Shown: piece by piece, positions 1 through 7,521 of the stretch
Numbering within the stretch: position 1 is the stretch's first letter
How the letters are laid out: each line of letters opens with the position of its first letter
Assembly: GCA_030654075.1 (NCBI GenBank)
Contig: JAURYB010000056.1
Coordinates: 121,951-185,950, forward strand
DNA from: Bacteroidales bacterium
GTDB taxonomy: Bacteria; Bacteroidota; Bacteroidia; Bacteroidales; UBA4417
Direction of reading: 5' to 3'
DNA length: 64,000 bases
Translations under genes and position numbers: made by a program
Notes under the pieces: generated by a model
The model's input: the letters and a program-made list of their open reading frames with translations, nothing else
What the model was told of the DNA's origin: nothing
Databases searched by the model: none

Positions 1-1
1 T

Positions 2-2125
2 GGAAATCCAATAGCTAACGTATACTATGATAGTAACGAAAGAGACTTACTTGTTCATACCCTGTTGGAGAAGGGTAAAGTTTGGGACTATGTAGTCAGG
101 TTCAGAACAAGAAATGACGAAATCTTATATGCTTCGATGAATGCCCGGTTAGTATACAACACAAAAGGGCAGCCTGATATAATTGAAGGATCTTTAAGGG
201 ATATAACTGAACGTATAGAAGCAGAGGAAATAGTCCGCAAAAACGAAGAAAAATTCCATGCGCTGTTCGAAAACCAGTCTATTGTCAAACTTGTTTTTGA
301 TCCTGAAACGCAACAAATAGTTGATGTAAACTATTCAGCTGCCAGGTTTTATGGTTTCAGTAAAGAAGCTCTAAAGCAAATGAAAATTGCGGAAATTACC
401 ACTGCCAAACCGGAAGATTTTACAGCTCAGTTAAAGAAAATAAGGTCTGTGGGATTCCAGCAATACGAAACCCAACATTGCTGCAACGATGGTTCCCTGA
501 AAGATGTTGAGGTTTTTGCCAGCAAAGTAGTAATTTCCGGCAAAGAGTACATTTATACTATTGTAAACGATATATCTTTCAGGAAACTGGCAGAACAGCA
601 AAGCAGGCTATTGACCAAATCCATAGAGCAAAGCCCTGTTGGGATAATGGTTACCGATCAACACGGAAGAATAGAATATGTAAATCCCCGTTTCACAAAA
701 ATTACTGGCCATAGTTTACAGGAAATTAAAGAAAAAAAACAATGGTTTCTCTATTCGGGCAAATACTCCGATATAACCTATTCTGAAATGTGGGAAACGG
801 TTCTGTCAGGTAAAGACTGGACGGGTGAACTGCCGGTAAGGAGGAAAAATGGCGAACATTACTGGGAAAACGTAAGTATTTCACCGGTGAAGAACGAAAA
901 GAGGCAGATTACACATGTAGTTACTATTTGTGAAGATATTACAACTAAACACAAACAGTGGGAAGAACTTTCAGAGGCTAAAGCCAAAATTGAAGCTGCA
1001 GACAAGCTGAAAGCATCGCTTATTAATAATATCTCCAACGAAGTACGTACTCCACTCAATGGTATCATAGGATTTGCCGATATGTTGGTAAATACTGAGA
1101 TTTCGAAAGAGAATAAACAAAATTATATCGATATCATCAAGAAAAGCAGCACAAGGCTGCTTAACACTGTTACCAGCTATATTGACATATCCATGATTTT
1201 ATCAGGGAAAACCAGGACCTATTCAAAGCATTTTCATCTCAATACGTTGCTGGAAGAGATAAAGAATGAATTTATCGGTTCCTGTACCGCAAAGGGTCTT
1301 GAACTAAGCATGCAAAAGCCTGAAAATCCTACTGATATTCAAATGAATACAGATCCGGATATCTTACATAAAATCATGGCACATTTACTGTGCAATGCTG
1401 TAAAATTCACAGAAAAAGGAAAAATCGAATATGGTTTCAGGAGAAGAAACAATATTCCGGAGTTTTTTGTCACTGACACAGGAATTGGGATTGAAAACAA
1501 GAAAGTTAATTCCTTATTCGATTACAATTCTCATGCTGACGTTTCCACAACCCGTAGTTATGAAACCGTTGGACTTGGGTTACCTATTGCAAGAGGATTG
1601 GTTGAATTACTGGGAGGCGAAATCTTTATTGAAACCGGGAAAGCTAAAGGAGCTACTGTATACTTTACATTACCTGCCGAAGTAATCAGTACAACTTTGC
1701 CGAAGGAATTAAAAGAAGAAGTGTTAAAACCGAAACATCCCTTGTTGGCAAAAAATTCAGTAATACTGGTGGCTGAAGATGATGATTACAATTATAAATT
1801 CATCGAAACAGTCCTCAGCAGAGCCGATTTTAAAGTAATACGAGCTGAAAACGGAGTGGAAGCTGTAAATATCTGTTATAATAACGCGGATGTGAGTCTT
1901 GTATTAATGGACTTAAAAATGCCTGTGATGGGAGGCATAGAAGCAACACGACAAATCAAAAATTTCCTTCCAAACCTACCGGTTATAGCTCTTACCGCTT
2001 TTGTTTCCACTGACGATGAACAGGAAGCATTTCTATGTGGATGCGAAGAATATATTAAAAAACCCGTCGATCGCTCACACTTGCTGGCGTCAGTAGGAGA
2101 TCTGCTGGAGAATAAAGTGAATTGA
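2..2125 (+). CDS. Hybrid sensor kinase-like protein, 5' truncated, phospho-His replaced by Asn
   Basis: The reading frame is open from base 2, so the gene starts left of the window. Visible domains, numbered from the first in-window start-like codon at 65: the end of a PAS/PAC domain (1-55), two further PAS domains (about 63-175 and 185-298), HisKA (315-380), HATPase (425-540, with N box LCNAVKFT, DTGIGI and GLGLPIARG) and a receiver (565-680). The receiver looks functional: acidic AEDDD, phospho-Asp in LMDLKMPVMGG (codon 1910-1912), Thr in ALTA, Lys in YIKKP. The H-box reads NISNEVRTPLNG where the family has SHE(I/V)RTPLN, so the phospho-acceptor His is Asn (codon 1037-1039). By inference it cannot autophosphorylate in the usual way and may act as a receiver-bearing scaffold or phosphatase. 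No output DNA-binding domain is present. Confidence 0.9.
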   Translation, partial: GNPIANVYYDSNERDLLVHTLLEKGKVWDYVVRFRTRNDEILYASMNARLVYNTKGQPDIIEGSLRDITERIEAEEIVRKNEEKFHALFENQSIVKLVFDPETQQIVDVNYSAARFYGFSKEALKQMKIAEITTAKPEDFTAQLKKIRSVGFQQYETQHCCNDGSLKDVEVFASKVVISGKEYIYTIVNDISFRKLAEQQSRLLTKSIEQSPVGIMVTDQHGRIEYVNPRFTKITGHSLQEIKEKKQWFLYSGKYSDITYSEMWETVLSGKDWTGELPVRRKNGEHYWENVSISPVKNEKRQITHVVTICEDITTKHKQWEELSEAKAKIEAADKLKASLINNISNEVRTPLNGIIGFADMLVNTEISKENKQNYIDIIKKSSTRLLNTVTSYIDISMILSGKTRTYSKHFHLNTLLEEIKNEFIGSCTAKGLELSMQKPENPTDIQMNTDPDILHKIMAHLLCNAVKFTEKGKIEYGFRRRNNIPEFFVTDTGIGIENKKVNSLFDYNSHADVSTTRSYETVGLGLPIARGLVELLGGEIFIETGKAKGATVYFTLPAEVISTTLPKELKEEVLKPKHPLLAKNSVILVAEDDDYNYKFIETVLSRADFKVIRAENGVEAVNICYNNADVSLVLMDLKMPVMGGIEATRQIKNFLPNLPVIALTAFVSTDDEQEAFLCGCEEYIKKPVDRSHLLASVGDLLENKVN

Positions 2126-2206
2126 ATCTTCCTCCATTCAGCATTCCGGCGTGCGACTATTGAAACTTCACACCGGATTTAAATACAGGTTGTTGCGAAA
2201 TAAAGA

Positions 2207-2247
2207 GGCGTTCATTATTCCCCAAAAGATGAGGAATAATGAACGCC
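2207..2247. terminator. Bidirectional hairpin terminator between kinase and HU genes
   Basis: A perfect 15-bp stem (GGCGTTCATTATTCC at 2207-2221 with its complement at 2233-2247) with an 11-nt loop is followed by GTATTTTT on the plus strand. It lies between convergent genes, so it can end both transcripts. Confidence 0.85.
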
Positions 2248-2289
2248 GTATTTTTAGCTCCTGCTCACGAATGACCAGGAGTTAATACT

Positions 2290-2559
2290 TTATAAGCTAT
2301 CGGATAAAGCTTTACCAGGTTTAAACTTGGCAACTTTTTTTGCAGCTATTTGTAAAGCAGCACCAGTTTTAGGGTTACGGCCTGTTCTGGCTTCCCTGGT
2401 TGTTACTGAAAATGATCCAAAACCTACGATTTCAACACGACTTCCAGCAGCAAGAGCTCCGGCTACAGTTTCGTGATAACAATCAATAGCTTTTTTTGCC
2501 TGAGCTTTTGTCAGGTCGGCACCAGCTGCCAATGCGTCAATTAATTCAGATTTGTTCAT
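2290..2559 (-). CDS. HU family DNA-binding protein
   Basis: An 89-residue protein of the usual HU length (about 90). It has the N-terminal helical dimerisation region (MNKSELIDALAAGADLTKAQ), the GFGSF turn, and the DNA-bending arm motif GRNPKTG around residues 60-66 followed by a basic tail. HU dimers wrap and bend DNA in the nucleoid and assist replication, recombination and transcription. It is a single-gene unit convergent with the upstream kinase and shares the hairpin at 2207-2247 as terminator. No clear TAnnTTTG promoter was found upstream. Confidence 0.95.
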   Translation of the reverse strand: MNKSELIDALAAGADLTKAQAKKAIDCYHETVAGALAAGSRVEIVGFGSFSVTTREARTGRNPKTGAALQIAAKKVAKFKPGKALSDSL

Positions 2560-3048
2560 AATTGTTTTTTTTAATGGTTGTTAATGAATTTAGTTTAATA
2601 ATAATAGTATTCTATACGCTCAAGTATATTAACAGTTTTATTGACCAGATGTTTTAAAATGAATGATGTACCCCAAATCTAACTACGCTAAATCTATTTT
2701 ACTGGATTAGTTTCTGGTCAAATAGGATGCTAATGTAGTAAACAATCCAATAATGAGCGCTTTATGTGCGCTTTTTAGAGAAATTTATTTTATTTTTTTT
2801 ATACCCAACTGTCGAGCCTATTAGCAATAATTTTTCAATTCCAATTTACACAAACTTATCACATTGATTATTAGATACTTAATTAATACAAGCCAAAATT
2901 CCAAAAGGATACTGAAATAATTATCAACAGGAATGAATGTTCGGTTATTCCTGCTAATCGTGTATTCCTATGCAATTAATTTTCACACAACCGCTGGTTT
3001 TATGTATTGCATGTGTCTATCCATTAATATTAACCTAAAAAAATTACG
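2560..3048. other. AT-rich intergenic region between HU and the DUF2202 gene
   Basis: No credible gene in either strand. It must hold the divergent promoters of HU and the DUF2202 gene, but no exact TAnnTTTG box was found. A weak hairpin (AGCGC at 2756-2760, GCGCT at 2768-2772, then TTTT) is the only structure seen. Confidence 0.6.
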
Positions 3049-3828
3049 ATGAAAACGCTAAAAAAAACTTTAATCAACCTGATCTTAGTATCAGGAGTAA
3101 TCCTTGCATTTGCTCAATGCACAAAAGAAAGTTCAACTGACGATACGCTAAGTCTGGATGACACAAAATCGATCATTGAGGAAATCACCAGCCAGGATAC
3201 AACAATAGGAGGTTGTGATTCAATTTTTCTTATGGGAACTCCAGGTACATGTTCCGTCAATTTATTCAGTTACATCAACACTCTACCTGTTGAACCGTTA
3301 AATGCTTCCGAAATCAGTTCATTGACTACTATGCGCGAAGAAGAATTGCTTGCGCAGGATGTTTATGTAATGTTATACAGCATTTATAACGTACCGGTTT
3401 TTAACAATATATCAAAAGCTGAAACTCAGCATGCAACAGCAGTCCAAACGCTTTTACATAAATACAGCCTGCCTGATCCGGCATTGAATCATGTAGCCGG
3501 CTATTATGCAAATTCCGAACTTCAGGCATTATATGCAAGTCTGGTATCCCAGGGCAGCACTTCGTTAAGTGCAGCACTTATTGTGGGTGCAACTATTGAA
3601 GATCTTGATATCAACGATCTTCACAATCACAGCCTTATAGATATTGACAACCTGGATGTCCTATTTGTATTCAATAACCTTGAGAAAGGCTCCCGTAATC
3701 ACCTGCGCTCTTTTTACAGGTTAATAACAGCAACAGGTGGCACATACACTCCGCAGTTTATTTCACTTGAATATTTTAATGATATTGTTTCAACACCACA
3801 CGAAACAGGACTGGCAAGTACGAATTAA
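3049..3828 (+). CDS. DUF2202 ferritin-like lipoprotein
   Basis: A 259-residue envelope protein. It begins with a signal peptide and a lipobox-like AFAQC (Cys23), so it is probably an outer-membrane-tethered lipoprotein. From about residue 85 it has the DUF2202 helical bundle: TTMREEELLAQDVY, then SKAETQHATAVQTLL (E..H), an acidic IEDLDINDL stretch, and FNNLEKGSRNHLRSFYRL (E..H). These E/H pairs are those expected for a ferritin-like di-metal site. DUF2202 has no firm biochemical role; metal handling or an envelope oxidoreductase is inference. It stands alone, ended by the strong hairpin just downstream, and lies next to a secreted protein with cation-binding-like repeats. Confidence 0.85.
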   Translation: MKTLKKTLINLILVSGVILAFAQCTKESSTDDTLSLDDTKSIIEEITSQDTTIGGCDSIFLMGTPGTCSVNLFSYINTLPVEPLNASEISSLTTMREEELLAQDVYVMLYSIYNVPVFNNISKAETQHATAVQTLLHKYSLPDPALNHVAGYYANSELQALYASLVSQGSTSLSAALIVGATIEDLDINDLHNHSLIDIDNLDVLFVFNNLEKGSRNHLRSFYRLITATGGTYTPQFISLEYFNDIVSTPHETGLASTN

Positions 3829-3841
3829 TCACAGCTGCTTT

Positions 3842-3881
3842 TTAAAAAAGCGCTTGTCACCTATGGCAAGCGCTTTTTTAA
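3842..3881 (+). terminator. Rho-independent terminator of the DUF2202 gene
   Basis: A perfect 15-bp stem (TTAAAAAAGCGCTTG at 3842-3856, complement at 3867-3881) with a 10-nt loop and a T-rich 3' arm lies 13 bp after the stop codon. Confidence 0.9.
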
Positions 3882-4107
3882 AAGTGGTAAAAATGACTCC
3901 ATACCAGGGAAACCTGTTAGAAATCTTAACACTGCTTAAAGAGAAAAATGAATGCTTAATTCAATTCCTTTAAATAGTATTGCTTCTGATTTAGAAATTA
4001 ATTCGCTTTTTTAAAACAAATATGAAAAAAAATATACTTTCACCGCTGGTTTCTTAAGAGATCCGTGTCTAAACTTTATAATCACAAAAACTTAAAAACA
4101 ATTGACT

Positions 4108-4635
4108 ATGAAAAACATTGGAAAATTATTTCTTGCAACATCAATAATGATGATGTTTGCAATGCAGGCACAATCGCAAACCAGCACAGCTCCGGCCAAT
4201 CAGGCAAAGCAAAAACAAAATACGGCCAAGGAAACAAACTTAGCTTACGTTGATAAAAACAATGATGGCGTATGCGATAATTTCGGATCAAGATCAGGCA
4301 AAGGACGTGGCGGTAATTTTGTTGACAAAGACAACAATGGTGTATGCGACAATTTCAATAACAAATCGGGTAATGGGCGTGGCAGAAATTTTGTTGACAA
4401 AAACAACGATGGCGTGTGCGATAACCAGGCTAATATCGGGAAAAAATCAGGTAACCAATGCAGAAATGGACAAGGAAAGGGCAATGGGAATGGCCGGCAG
4501 TACAGGAATGGACAAGGGAAGGGCCAATGCCAGGGAAGAGGAACAGGTCAGGGCCAAGGTCAGGGCCAAGGCCAGGGAAAAGGCCAGGGACTTGGACAAG
4601 GCCAGGGAAAAGTACAGAATCCAGTAACAGAGTAA
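4108..4635 (+). CDS. Secreted protein with three calcium-loop-like DKNNDGVCDN repeats and a GKGQ-rich tail
   Basis: A 175-residue protein. The ATG at 4108 is preferred over an in-frame TTG two codons upstream. It has a signal peptide ending near QAQS (about residue 24). Three 24-residue repeats start at residues 48, 72 and 96, each with D-x-N-x-(D/N)-G-V-C-D-N. This resembles the DxDxDGxxC loops of EF-hand, dockerin and excalibur modules, with one Cys per repeat. The last 60 residues are low-complexity Gly/Gln/Lys/Arg. Cation binding at the cell surface is inference and no family name can be given. A similar GKGKGQGKGNGKG tail occurs on the Spy-like protein ending at 6442, which suggests the two genes are related in function. 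Confidence 0.75.
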   Translation: MKNIGKLFLATSIMMMFAMQAQSQTSTAPANQAKQKQNTAKETNLAYVDKNNDGVCDNFGSRSGKGRGGNFVDKDNNGVCDNFNNKSGNGRGRNFVDKNNDGVCDNQANIGKKSGNQCRNGQGKGNGNGRQYRNGQGKGQCQGRGTGQGQGQGQGQGKGQGLGQGQGKVQNPVTE

Positions 4636-4737
4636 GCTAAACTGAAAGCTTAAACCATTAACAGGCAAAATAAAGCATCCAGATAAAAGGGGATTGCATA
4701 AAAGCAAAAATAAGTTTTAAAAAGAGGTTGAAAATTA

Positions 4738-4754
4738 TATCTTTGATCAAAGAT
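4738..4754 (+). promoter_or_regulatory. Promoter box overlapping a 16-bp palindrome, upstream of the ECF sigma gene
   Basis: TATCTTTG at 4738-4745 matches the Bacteroidota -7 consensus TAnnTTTG. It overlaps the perfect palindrome ATCTTTGATCAAAGAT (4739-4754), a candidate operator at the transcription start. The sigma gene starts at 4842. Confidence 0.55.
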
Positions 4755-4841
4755 TACTAGGATTCAAACCAAAGTAAAAGAACAGTGATACAAATAGTAA
4801 GCATCCAATAATTTTCAATCTCTTTTTATTTCTCTGCATTG

Positions 4842-5426
4842 ATGACTGACCAGGAACTGATTACCGGAATATTGAACAATGACAAAACTGTCATCCAATT
4901 CCTGGTAAGCAAATACCACAAACAAGTTATCAAAACGGCCTTTCACCTGCTTCAAAATATGGATGATGCCGAAGACCTTGCCCAGGATGTTTGTGTAGAA
5001 ATTATCGAATCGGCAGGATCATTTAAAGGGGCCTCATCATTATCAACCTGGATTTACAGGCTTACGGTGAATAAATCGCTCAATTTCATACGAAAAAATA
5101 AACGCAAGCAACTTGTACATCAGTTTGAATCCTTTTTCCGCAAAGGTGACAATTCTATAGAAACAAGAGTTACAGAGCCTTCAGAGTACGATAAAACATT
5201 TGAGAATAACGAAAGACGGCAGATTCTTGAAAAAGCGGTAAACAGCCTGCCTGAGAATCAAAAAACAGCATTTATCCTCAGCAAATATGAAGAACTGTCG
5301 TACAGGGAAATTACCGAAATCATGAACCTCAGCCTGCCCAGCGTTGAATCATTGTTGCAACGGGCGAAACAAAACCTACAGAAGAAGTTAATTGTTCAGT
5401 TCTCTGAATATTCAAACAAAAAATAG
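4842..5426 (+). CDS. ECF-type RNA polymerase sigma-70 factor (RpoE-like)
   Basis: A 194-residue protein; the ATG at 4842 follows a TTG and is preferred. Region 2 (residues 10-80) holds the typical DAEDLAQDVCVEI and STWIYRLTVNKSLNFIRK; region 4 (about 125-185) holds LPENQKTAFILSKYEELSYREITEIMNLS, the -35 recognition HTH. It would direct core polymerase to an envelope-stress regulon. It is followed after 1 bp by an anti-sigma gene and then a Spy/CnrX-like sensor gene, so this is a CnrHYX-like sigma/anti-sigma/sensor operon that may respond to metals or misfolded envelope proteins (inference). Confidence 0.92.
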   Translation: MTDQELITGILNNDKTVIQFLVSKYHKQVIKTAFHLLQNMDDAEDLAQDVCVEIIESAGSFKGASSLSTWIYRLTVNKSLNFIRKNKRKQLVHQFESFFRKGDNSIETRVTEPSEYDKTFENNERRQILEKAVNSLPENQKTAFILSKYEELSYREITEIMNLSLPSVESLLQRAKQNLQKKLIVQFSEYSNKK

Positions 5427-5427
5427 C

Positions 5428-5877
5428 ATGGAAACCTGCAAGTTATTACACGAAAACGTATTCGCTTACGTGGAAAAAGATTTACCTCCCGTTATGCTGC
5501 AGCAGTTCGACAAGCATGTGGCCGAATGTGCTGAATGTGCAGCTATGGTTGCTGATTTTAAAAGTGTACTGATTTTAATGGAAGAGCAGAAATCCATCGA
5601 ACCTCGACCCTTTGCCGAAACCCGGATTTTGCAGGGAATTGAATCCAGGTTAGAAAAACGGCAGAGTTCGTCATTCCCTGTTTTCGGTCGGATCTTACAG
5701 CCTGCCTTGATCAGCGTTGGCGTTGCAACAGCACTGTCTATCGGTTTTTTTATCGGTTCTGATTTTGCAAATGTTAATTCGCAATACAGCCAGAACGAAG
5801 AAATAACAGAATCGGTAAGAAGCGATTTGAATGTTCCTGAATTTATGACTGACGATATTATTTACTTTACCGAATAA
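5428..5877 (+). CDS. Zinc-finger anti-sigma factor
   Basis: A 149-residue protein. The ATG at 5428 lies 1 bp after the sigma stop codon and gives the expected short N-terminus (METCKLLHEN). The zf-HC2 motif HVAECAECAAM (H-x3-C-x2-C) at residues 33-43 is the zinc-binding anti-sigma signature. One membrane helix follows near residues 92-112, with a short periplasmic tail. It should hold the ECF factor of the same operon at the inner membrane and release it on signal. The periplasmic part is too short to sense much alone, which fits a sensing role for the next gene. Confidence 0.85.
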   Translation: METCKLLHENVFAYVEKDLPPVMLQQFDKHVAECAECAAMVADFKSVLILMEEQKSIEPRPFAETRILQGIESRLEKRQSSSFPVFGRILQPALISVGVATALSIGFFIGSDFANVNSQYSQNEEITESVRSDLNVPEFMTDDIIYFTE

Positions 5878-5887
5878 ACCCCGAACC

Positions 5888-6442
5888 ATGAATATTTTCA
5901 ACAACAACCGCCCTGTCTTCTGGATACTGATCTTCCTGGTTCTGATCAATATCACTGCATTGGCAACGTATTATATTTATATGCGCAAACCATCTAACGA
6001 ACCTGTGCCAGGTTCAGAAATGAAGAGAGGCATAGTTTTACAACAGGAGTTAGAATTAACACCGGACCAATCCATTGCAGTAAACCAGATAAACGCAACC
6101 TACCAGGCTTCGAGCGAGCCTATTGTTGAAGCTATAATGGGAAAGAAAAGCGAATTGCTGGAGGAACTTTCGAAAGAGGATACTGATTCTGCCGTTTTGA
6201 TACAACTCACCAACGATGTAGTTATTGAGCAGAAAAAACTACAACTGGCCAACATAAAACAATTCCTCGCCCTGAAGAAAGTGTGTACACCGGAGCAAAC
6301 ACAAAAGCTTTCACAAATTTATGCGGGTTTGTACGGGTTCGAACAAACAGGAAAAGGAAAGGGCCAGGGAAAAGGAAATGGTAAAGGATACCGCCATCGG
6401 TACGGGCAGCAGAAAACTGACTCAAACCAGCCGGCAAAATAA
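5888..6442 (+). CDS. Periplasmic heavy-metal-sensor/Spy-CpxP-like protein
   Basis: A 184-residue protein with an N-terminal membrane anchor (residues 9-31) and a helical periplasmic domain. It has the LTPDQ...TPEQ motifs (ELTPDQSIAVNQI and KVCTPEQTQKLSQI) that mark LTxxQ-motif Spy/CpxP/CnrX proteins. The tail after residue 155 is Gly/Lys-rich (GKGKGQGKGNGKG) and ends basic. It starts 10 bp after the anti-sigma gene, so it is the third gene of the operon. The likely role is periplasmic chaperone or sensor that controls the anti-sigma factor; this is inferred from CnrX-type systems. Confidence 0.8.
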   Translation: MNIFNNNRPVFWILIFLVLINITALATYYIYMRKPSNEPVPGSEMKRGIVLQQELELTPDQSIAVNQINATYQASSEPIVEAIMGKKSELLEELSKEDTDSAVLIQLTNDVVIEQKKLQLANIKQFLALKKVCTPEQTQKLSQIYAGLYGFEQTGKGKGQGKGNGKGYRHRYGQQKTDSNQPAK

Positions 6443-6478
6443 ACTCCTTTTTTCAGCCTGTAGTTTATCGCAAAGAAA

Positions 6479-7096
6479 TCATTTCGGTTTTGAAGCAATA
6501 AGCAGAAAAATCGGGTATTCACTCACATTTCCTGTTTCATCCGTTTTTGCAATTGTATAGCATTTCTGCTGTTCAATATCTCTATACCCGATTGCTTTCA
6601 ACTTATCGGCCAGAAGATCAACATCAAATCCCAGGTGCCCGTTAAAGCTCTCACCGTGAAACGATCCGTCTTCGGCGTACAAATCAGCTATAGTAAGATA
6701 TCCGCCGGGATTTAACATAGTATAGAATTTTGAAAGGACACTGTCGACATCGTTTACATGATGCATCACCATCTGGTTATAAATGATATCAAATTTGCCG
6801 TCATAATCCTGGTGTTCAAGATCAAAAAACAGCGGTTTCATATTTTCAATATTCTGATCCGCAATTTTTTCAGCTGTTACCGTGGTCATTTCCTGCGAAT
6901 TATCCATCAGGACAATTTCTTCAAATTTATCTTTCAAAGCAAAACTAAGCAAAGCCGTACCTGAACCATACTCCAGCGCTTTCATGCTCTTTTTAAACGG
7001 AACCGTTTGCAGCATAGCTTTTGCCACGGCATTTGATCTGTCGATATAACGTTGATTTTTATCCCAGTCGCGGGCTCTGGCATCAAATTTACTCAT
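6479..7096 (-). CDS. Class I SAM-dependent methyltransferase
   Basis: A 205-residue cytosolic protein. Motif I is ALEYGSGTALLSFAL (about 40-54), the acidic end of strand 2 is VLMDNS, motif II/III is FDIIYNQMVMHHV, and the post-motif is LNPGGYLTIADL. It fits the methyltransferase 11/25 type that acts on small molecules or quinones. The substrate cannot be read from the sequence. It is convergent with the Spy-like gene and has no obvious operon partner. Confidence 0.85.
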   Translation of the reverse strand: MSKFDARARDWDKNQRYIDRSNAVAKAMLQTVPFKKSMKALEYGSGTALLSFALKDKFEEIVLMDNSQEMTTVTAEKIADQNIENMKPLFFDLEHQDYDGKFDIIYNQMVMHHVNDVDSVLSKFYTMLNPGGYLTIADLYAEDGSFHGESFNGHLGFDVDLLADKLKAIGYRDIEQQKCYTIAKTDETGNVSEYPIFLLIASKPK

Positions 7097-7136
7097 GGAT
7101 TATTTAATAGAAAATGGTTAATAATTTAAATACATT

Positions 7137-7247
7137 CTATTTTTCATTCAGCGTATTTTCAAAGCGCTTCAACATCCATTTAATTGCGAAAAAAGAAACC
7201 GCAATAAGCAAAGGCCAGGTTAAAAGCCAAATTATTTGTGTGATCAT
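7137..7247 (-). CDS. CydX-like 36-residue single-helix membrane peptide
   Basis: An unlisted small reading frame on the same strand as cydAB. It starts ATG at 7247 and encodes 36 residues with a hydrophobic core (IIWLLTWPLLIAVSFFAIKW) and a charged C-terminus (LKRFENTLNEK), ending at TAG 7137-7139. Size, one N-terminal helix with Trp residues and position after cydB match the CydX/CbdX subunits that stabilise the haems of cytochrome bd. Sequence identity to known CydX is not evident, so this is inference. A 190-bp tandem repeat block separates it from cydB. Confidence 0.55.
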   Translation of the reverse strand: MITQIIWLLTWPLLIAVSFFAIKWMLKRFENTLNEK

Positions 7248-7290
7248 GGGGATTTAGGGTTTTAGATGATTGGGAATTGAGAGTTTAGCT

Positions 7291-7480
7291 GGGAGTCGGG
7301 AGTCGGGAGTCGGGAGCCGGGAGTCGGAAGTCGGGAGTTATAAAATGAGTGTTGGGAGTCGGGAGTCGGAAGTCGGGAGTCGGAAGTAAGGAGTTATAAA
7401 ATGAGTGTCGGGAGCCGGAAGTCGGGAGCCGGAAGTCGGAAGTAAGGAGTTATAAGATGAGAGTCGGAAGTCGGGAGTAT
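7291..7480. repeat. Degenerate tandem repeat of GGGAGTCGGAAGTC units
   Basis: Alternating GGGAGTCGG/GGAAGTCGG/GAGCCGG heptamer-like units are broken three times by TTATAAAATGAGTG-like spacers, giving a longer period of about 60 bp. It lies between cydB and the small CydX-like frame. Related GTCGGAAG/GGAAGTTGG sequence occurs at 25784-25857. Confidence 0.85.
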
Positions 7481-7521
7481 CAAATCAGTTAATCTGAAAC
7501 TCCCGATCTGGCCAGTAGCTT

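Noticed and set aside
7291..7480. Regular-looking repeats as a CRISPR array
   Set aside because: Units are short, imperfect and contiguous without unique spacers; no cas genes.
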